A DNA stretch of 64,000 nucleotides from Montifringilla adamsi (Eukaryota > Chordata > Aves > Passeriformes > Passeridae). Below are positions 57,588 to 64,000 of this stretch, in pieces (the stretch's first letter is position 1; the number at the start of each line of letters is the position of its first letter). Below the pieces are notes generated by a model that worked only from the letters and a program-made list of their open reading frames with translations, was not told the origin of the DNA and made no database searches. A program made the translations under genes and the position numbers. The stretch is taken from positions 2,546,861 through 2,610,860 of the forward strand of contig JAGGNK010008781.1 in NCBI GenBank assembly GCA_017590115.1. Direction: 5' to 3'.

Positions 57588-60500
57588 CTAGGGCTGCAAG
57601 AGAAGGGGACAGAGAAGGGGACAGAGGCCACCCCGGTCAGAGCCCGTGCCAGGAACACCCCCCTGCCCAGCCCTCACCCCCAGCCGGGTCCCACCTCTCC
57701 CAGGCCGGGTTTCTGGGCAATGGGGGGTTTCTTCAGGATCCCTCGCCGCGGGGCCGGTGCCGGCCTGGCCTCCCCGTCCTCCGGCGCGTCCTCGCAGCCC
57801 CCGGCCAGGACGTAGTGCTGCTTCCTCAGCTCGCCCAGACGGACCCGCTCGCCCTCCAGCCGCTTCTCCAGCTCCAGCACCTTCACCTGCGCCCAAAAAC
57901 CAGCCTGGGACCCGTGCTGGGGGCACAGGGACCCCCGCTGCGGGGCAGGGCCCGTCCGCGGCCACGCTGAAGCCGCCTCAGGGCCGTACCTGTGTTTCCA
58001 TCTCCTCCTTCTTCAGCTTGATGAGGGACATGCCCGAGAAGTCCATGGTGTCTGTGGGGGACAGAGGGCCCCTACTGAGTGCACCCCTCACATGCCAAAG
58101 CAGAGCTGGACAGACACCTCGGGGTGTTCCCCAGGCCAGAAAGGGATGTGGGGTCGGGTTTTCTACCTTTTCCTTGCAAAAAAACCCCCAAAACCTCACC
58201 TTTCTCCTCTATCTGCTCTTGCCCCGACTTGGTGGAAGCCACCACGTTTGCTGCCATCTCGTTGACGTTGCGTGAGCACTCCTGGAGCCTGGCCAGGTTC
58301 CTGCTGCTCTTCTCAGCCTTCACCTGCAACGAGCACAGGAATGGCTGTGGGTGCCCACCATGACCCCAAGGAGCTCCAGGCAGAGGAAAAGAGCTTTTGG
58401 GCATGAAAACCTGGGAGTGGAAAGAATGGATGGATGGACAGATGGGAAGGTTTATCCTCAGTGATCCCATCATGGCCAGACAAGGTGATCCCTGCAAAGC
58501 CCTTCAGCCCCAGGGCACCAAACCAGCTCTGCTCCCACCTGAGCCAAGCACTCAGTGAAGACACAGCTCTGGTTTTTTAACTGTGCTCTTAATTTTAAAC
58601 CCATCTGGTGTAAAAATCCCTATGGATCCCTGTCCCCCCACACCTGCATCACTAAAACTCCACCCCTCACTTCCACACACACCAACAGGAAAGGTGGCAA
58701 GGACCAAAGTCCACCATCCTCAACTCCAGCTCCTGCAGCTGCTTCTCTGGATTTCTTGTTAGTTATTAACATTTTCTTTACATAACCAGCTTGGCAGGAG
58801 GAAGACGGGAGGTTTTACACATCTTCGTTTCCAAGGCAAGCCTCGGGTGTGGGAATATTAACGCACGGATTAAAATCACAGCCTGGAAAACAGCAAGAGC
58901 TTCCCTTCCCCCTGCTCTGGGAGACTGCAGGGTTGGCAGAGAGGAGGGGAACACCGTGGGACAGGAGTGGGGGACACCCAGGGGATCCTGCTGGGACACC
59001 CACCTTGGAGGCAGCCACCAGCTGGGCTGTGCTGGCAGCGATCTCGTGGGAGCAGACGATCAGCTCCTCGTACTTCCCTGTGTGCAGGACAACCCTGTCT
59101 GCTGACTCCCTGCAGCGGGGGTCAAAGGGAGATTGTGTCAGAGACACAGCACAGCCAGTGCAGATTATTTATCTCCTGCTAATACCCTCAGGAATCAGCA
59201 GCTGGATCCAGCAGCTTTGTAATTACAGAACCGTGGAATTGTTACAGTTGGAAAAGATCTCTAAGATCTTTGAGTCCAGCTGTTATTAAAGCTCATACAC
59301 AAAGCAATTATTCAAAGCCATGATCCAGGTGAATTGGACCAAGGCAGGATTTTGTTTTTGTAATGGATGAGAATTTTAAAGCTTTGTCCAAGACACCCCC
59401 CACATTCCTGCACTGGCACAGAGCAATTTCCAACCACCCCATCCACAACCAGGACAGGGGGGATTTGATTTCACATTTTGCAGACAGGGAGGACCTGCCT
59501 GACCTAGCTGGGTGACCGTGTGGTCCCACCCAGACCACGGTGCTCCATGAGGAATTAGCAATGAACCAAACTGAGGCTCCATAAAAACAGAGACCTCCAT
59601 CAGGAGCCAGCAATGAGGCTCCACAAGGAACCAGCAATTCAGCAGTGGGAATTTTGGAGGAGGGGGTGACAGGGAAGCACGGTGCAGCCCCTGGAGCTGT
59701 GTCCCAGGGGAAGCTGCCAGCCTGGGGGTACCTACACGAGCTGTGTGGCTCCCCAGCCCACAGCCTTGGAGGCAGAGATCAGCCCTTCGGTCCAGCGCGA
59801 GTTCTTGGCATAAAACTCCTGAGTTGTTGCTGCCCCCTGTTGTTATGAGAATATTATGGCCTGGATTAACTTCTGTCTAATATACAACAGCACATAAATC
59901 TGTATTAAATACCCATATAAAGTGTAACAATGTGTAAATTCATATGTAAAGCCATAAATCAAGGCAGCGACAGCATTCCTGTGCTCTTCATGCTGCTCTT
60001 ACTGACCTGCTTAAACAATTATCAAAAAACCATCAGAGCCCCAAGCCTACAGATTTGAGCTGGGTTTGGTTTAAAACACACAAATTTGAGCCATGATCTT
60101 TAGATGGACAAGGCTTTGCAAGTGTGACAGCAATTTGTGCAAGAGAGCACAGGGCTGAGCAGCCCAGCTCCAGCAACTGGGACTGCCAGAGTGCTGCTAA
60201 CATGGGAAACCATGAAATCCAGAGTGTTTCTGCAATGTGGGGGAAGTTCTCTTGTATTTCATCAGCACAAAGAGATGAGTGTAAGAGAGGACTCACCCGG
60301 CCACTTTCCACTATCTCCTTCTGTAGGTTTGTAGATGTTGTTACAAGAAGTCTGATAGCCTGGAATGAAGGAAAACAGGTTTTGGGGTTTGATGGGGGTC
60401 TTATAGAGGAGATTGATGCTGCTGCTGGTGGGAGGTTACAGTTTTGTGCAGCCCAGATGGGTTTCTGCAGCACTGACCTTCATTAGATCCGTGCAGGAGT

Positions 60501-63500
60501 TCAGAATCCTGAAGGGAAGAAAATGAAAAGTGTTCAGCATCCAGGGAAGCTTTGGCCTCAGAAAATGGGGCTCTTTTCAAGACCAGCCAGCCTGTTTTGG
60601 AGCACAGCACACCCCAGCAGGGCACAGACCTGTCACGTGTCCCTCCTCAAAACTCACCTCTCGTTCACTTCCAGCTTAACCCCAGAGCTCTCGTTCCTGG
60701 CCTGGCTCATCATCTCCTGTTGGGAAACACAAGAGGAAGGGTTGGATGCCATGTTGGGGTGAGGAAGGTGGAAGAGTGATGGACACTCTGCCACCCCAAG
60801 GCCCCAGAATGGCCCATCCTGCAGCTCTGTCTCACCTCTATCCTCCTGACAGCATCCTCAATGGCCTCTGAGGTGGAGGCCATCTCCTTCTCAACCATGT
60901 CCCCCAGCTCCTCCTGCTTGATGTCCAGGCTCTTGGGTCTCAGCTCCTGCCAGAGGAGGCAGCAGGCATGAGGAGGGTTTAGGCAGAAAAACAGAAGGGA
61001 ATATTTATAAGGAATAACTACAAACCAAGATATCCAATTCCTTCCCGCCCCCACCAAATAATGCAAGCTGCAGGAGCAGCATTCTGCAGCCTGCACAGTG
61101 AAGGTACATGTGCCACCAGCTTGCAGCAAACATGGGACCTCAGAGGTAAGAAATGCCCCAAACTGAGGTGACAAAACTCCATCATAGGAGCAGTTTCTGC
61201 TCCAGGGGGCCCTGGAGAGCTGAAAGTGGTGTAAAAGAAAAGACTAATAGGGGCTTCACCAAGAAAAATATGTGAAAGATGGGAAGTTTCCTTCCACAGG
61301 GGTTATTGGGCTGAAAGACTGCAGCTGATCTGAGGGTGACCAGCTCTGTGCACCACCAGGAAGGGTCTCAGTGCTTGGAAGCTGAGACGGCTCAAGGAAA
61401 GCACCACAACTTGTGAGTATGGGGGACAAACCACCCCAAAGTGTTCCCTGGGAACCACCCTGCCAGCCTCAAGTGGGAATGCTGTGCTGGGCTCCATCTC
61501 CTACCTGGGCCAGCTGCAGGACCCCTCTGAGAGCCCCCTGCACGTCCCCCAGCTGGGCACTGCCCAGCCTCTGCCTGTCCTTCAGCTGCTCCAGGTACTC
61601 CAGGCTCCGCTGGCCGCACTCCCGGCACGTCTCCGTCAGCCCTGCCGAGAGCACAGCCTGGGCAAGGGGTTCCCTTCATCCCAGCCCTGCCCGCCCTCAT
61701 CTTCCTCCTCCCCTCATCCACAGCTGAGCACCAGCAGCATCCCCCAAATGTATTCTAGGAGATTACAAATGAATTTCCAGGCCCAGGGAGGGGCACTAGA
61801 GGGCAGGGAATGTCGGGAGGGGGAGCATGGGGAATGTGCTGTGTTTAGTATAATCTGCCCCTGGCAGAGAGGGCTTTGGCATGGCTTCCCTGAAGAAAAG
61901 GCCCATGAGAAAAAGTCCCCCCAGCACCCCCTGCATCCCTGCACTCACGGTCAGCGTGGTCCGTGGGGGCCAGGTGGGCCGTGGCGCTGCCGTTGATGAT
62001 GGTGTCACCTGTCAGGTGTGCAAAGAGGGCCAGAGCCCCCACCAGCCCCGCAGCATCTGCCACAGACAGCACAGGCTCAGCACTGCCAGCCCCTGCCAGG
62101 TCCTGGGCGCTGCAGCTCGTCCTTGAAGGCACTCAAGGATCAGTACAAGGCTCAGAGATGTTGGGATTGACCCCTCCAGCTGGAAGGAGCAACGGGAACC
62201 CCCCAGCCCCGCCCGTGTCCCTCTGTCACCAGGGCACTGCTGCTTGCCCGTGGCCCCAGAGCTGCTGGGGGGATGGAAACACGAGCAAGCTGGGAGCAGT
62301 GCCAGTCCCCAGCCCCAGGTACCTGCCATGGAGGCCACGTACTGCGCGTGCCCCTTCTCCAGGGCATCCGTGGACTCCAGCGCCGCCTGCGCCCGGCTCA
62401 GCAGGTAATCTGCAAGGAATCCCATTTCATTTCCCTAGCACAGGCTGGTGGGTGTCTGCACCAGTGCTGACTCCACAGGGCACCACTGAGGGGAAGAGTA
62501 TCCCTGGCTGGGGAACAGCTCTAAAATCTGAGCAAAATAGTGCTGAACATGAGAGCTAAAAATTCATCCTGAGAAGTCTAACACAAACCACCTCAGGCAT
62601 GATGGAAACAAAGCCATGGGAGAGCTGAGATGCAACATTATCTGTCCAGGAGGGAGAAGGCAGAGCGTGTTTCAGCCCCCTGATGAGCAGGACATACCTG
62701 GGGAGCTGGTGCAGCGGAGGTGCAGGGGGTCATCCAGCTTGGCCATGGCATCACTGAGGATGGCCTGGGCTTCTCTCACTGTCTCCTGCAGGACTCCAAA
62801 CTGCTCATCCAGCAGCTTCTGCTGCAGGCTCTGCTCCTGGTTGCTCTGTGAGGCAGGAGGAACAGGTGAGTGGCACAGCACCCCCTTCAGCAGCAGCTCC
62901 CTTGAGAGCCCCTTTCCAGGATCAGACCCACCCATCCCACGACTATTGGTGCAGGTGATATCCCACAGGCTACATCATCTGGCACCCCCCAAACATCTCA
63001 TCCCGGTGAGTAGAGGGGCAGTGGGCTCCTCACACAGCCCTGTACCTTCTCCAGGAGCCTGCCCTGGAGCTCTCGGATCTCCCTCGTGGCCTTGTCTGTC
63101 TCCTGGCTCAGCTGCAGCTCCTTCTCCTGGACGAGGCCCCGTGTGGACAGCAGCTCACACTCCTTCTCGCTCACCGACCGCCTCAGCACCTCCTTCTCGG
63201 CGTGCAGAGCATCCAGCTGAGCACTGAGCTCCACACCTGCCTGCCATGGGGGGCCAGGACACCCTGTCACTGCCCTGTCACTGCCCTGTCACTGCTGGCA
63301 GCCCAACAGAACTGGGGGGAGCTCGGGACATGCCCAGCTCGTGACACTGATGGGCTGGGCCCACGCCCAGCCCTGTGACAGCTTCTTGGGCTGCTGCTGA
63401 AGCTCTGGCTCAGCAGGGGTGGCAGGTCCAGCACCCTGTGACAGGGTTGGATGGGGACCTGGGCTCGTGCTGCCTCCCCAGCCCTGTACCTGCTTGGCGT

Positions 63501-63591
63501 GGCTGAGCGAGCGCTGCGCCTGCTCCAGCTCGTCCCGACGGGCGTCCAGCTCCTGCCTCAGCTGCTCCATCTGCACGCTCTGGTCCTCCAG
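57588..63591 (-). CDS. HIP1R: HIP1R, huntingtin-interacting protein 1-related, C-terminal half (5' end outside window)
   Basis: HIP1R links clathrin-coated pits to actin. Exons on the complement, 5' to 3': 63490-63591, 63046-63240, 62698-62845, 62323-62409, 61949-62056, 61505-61641, 60836-60946, 60658-60716, 60478-60508, 60297-60359, 59736-59836, 59004-59109, 58200-58323, 57990-58051, 57695-57886. All phases close, giving about 542 aa that correspond to roughly residues 527-1068 of the human protein. The first exons are coiled coil (QMEQLRQELDARRDELEQA). KLDDPLHLRCTSSPDYLLSR follows, then the talin-like I/LWEQ actin-binding domain (LAPTDHADR, AIEDAVRRIE, SSGVKLEVNERILNSCTDLM, KYEELIVCSHEIAASTAQLV, ANVVASTKSGQEQIEEK), and a terminal helix plus proline-rich tail (KKPPIAQKP). 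A 6-nt terminal exon at 57588-57593 (Pro-stop) after a strong acceptor is tentative. The N-terminal ANTH part lies beyond 64,000. Confidence 0.94.
59110..59735 (-). other. HIP1R: HIP1R intron between the exons at 59736-59836 and 59004-59109
   Basis: Non-coding apart from the CR1 remnant. Local near-repeats of a CAGCAATGAGGCTCC / CAGCAATGAACC type occur at about 59550-59640. Confidence 0.6.
59226..59300 (-). mobile_element. Short CR1 3'-end remnant, minus orientation, in a HIP1R intron
   Basis: Reverse-complement CR1 terminus: CAGAACCGTGGAATTGTTAC, then AGTTGGAAAAGATCTCTAAG and ATCTTTGAGTCCA. About 75 bp, non-coding. Confidence 0.85.
63262..63295. repeat. 11-bp tandem repeat (CCTGTCACTGC), 3 copies
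   Basis: Three perfect to near-perfect copies in a HIP1R intron, about 20 bp upstream (in the sense of transcription) of the acceptor for the exon at 63046-63240. Confidence 0.9.
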
Positions 63592-64000
63592 CTGTGCCCA
63601 CACACCGTGCCCAGGCTCAGCCCCTGCCCCGCTCGGCACCAGCGCCAGCCGGGATGCAGGGAATGAACCCAGCCATGCTTTGCAGGGAGGGGGCTTTGGG
63701 GTCTTGGGCAGGGGGTGTCTCCTGGAAGGGCTCCTTTTCCCATGCCAGGAAATTTGGGAGCAGCCCCCACCTCAAGCCCCCAGAGAATGAAAGCACTCAA
63801 CCCATCAATTTGCACGGTGGCATTTTCTTAGGGGAAGAAAAGGCAGATTTAGGCAAGAGGGGCTGAGTCATATATTAATACCTTCCTGAGGAGCCAGGGC
63901 AACTCTTCCTGGAATCAGGGCCCAAAAGCAACAACCTCCCCCTTCCCTTGCTCCCAAACTGCATTTCGCATGCTGGGGAGGGCTCAGTGCTGGCAGGGAA
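63592..64000 (-). other. HIP1R: HIP1R intron at the right edge of the window
   Basis: No further HIP1R exon is recognised between the acceptor at 63592-63593 and the window end. The preceding coiled-coil exon must lie beyond 64,000. Confidence 0.6.

Overview
The window is animal nuclear DNA, almost certainly from a bird. The genes are split by GT-AG introns, promoters sit in CpG islands, and the only recognisable interspersed repeats are 3' fragments of CR1 non-LTR retrotransposons, the dominant bird repeat. The gene order is that of the human chromosome 12q24.31 block in reverse orientation: (PITPNM2 3' end) - ARL6IP4 - OGFOD2 - [extra gene] - ABCB9 - VPS37B - HIP1R. From general knowledge this block corresponds to a bird microchromosome (chicken chromosome 15). 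Genes were called by recognising protein families and then placing every exon by splice site and reading phase; no database search was run.

Layout. 1-165: tail of a plus-strand gene, probably PITPNM2. 239-5,900: ARL6IP4 on the minus strand (258 aa, 5 coding exons, probable non-coding first exon in a CpG island near 5.8 kb, with minisatellites in the first intron). 6,800-12,131: OGFOD2 on the minus strand (349 aa, 7 exons). 12,481-18,690: a plus-strand gene, head to head with OGFOD2, for a 418-residue Gypsy/GIN-type integrase (8 exons), which I identify as GIN2. 19,440-32,870: ABCB9 on the plus strand (796 aa, 11 coding exons after a non-coding first exon). 38,772-52,590: VPS37B on the plus strand (287 aa, 4 coding exons, 7.6-kb first intron, long 3' UTR). 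57,588-63,591: the C-terminal half of HIP1R on the minus strand (15 exons, about 542 aa), running out of the window at the right.

The most notable item is the GIN2-like gene. It is an intact, multi-exon, domesticated transposon integrase between two housekeeping-type genes. It keeps the HHCC zinc-binding residues (H91, H98, C128, C131) and the first and third acidic residues of the integrase core (D159, E258), but the second catalytic aspartate is a serine (S218). It has no neighbouring gag, pol or LTR sequence. It shares a 349-bp CpG-rich divergent promoter with OGFOD2 and carries an exact 63-bp tandem duplication across its exon 3 splice donor.

The genes are functionally mixed: nuclear speckle/splicing (ARL6IP4), 2-oxoglutarate dioxygenase (OGFOD2), lysosomal peptide transport (ABCB9), ESCRT-I sorting (VPS37B) and clathrin/actin endocytosis (HIP1R). 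Three of them act in endosome/lysosome traffic, but this looks like conserved vertebrate synteny rather than a co-regulated unit. Long intergenic and intronic stretches hold only simple repeats, minisatellites and CR1 scraps that I can recognise.
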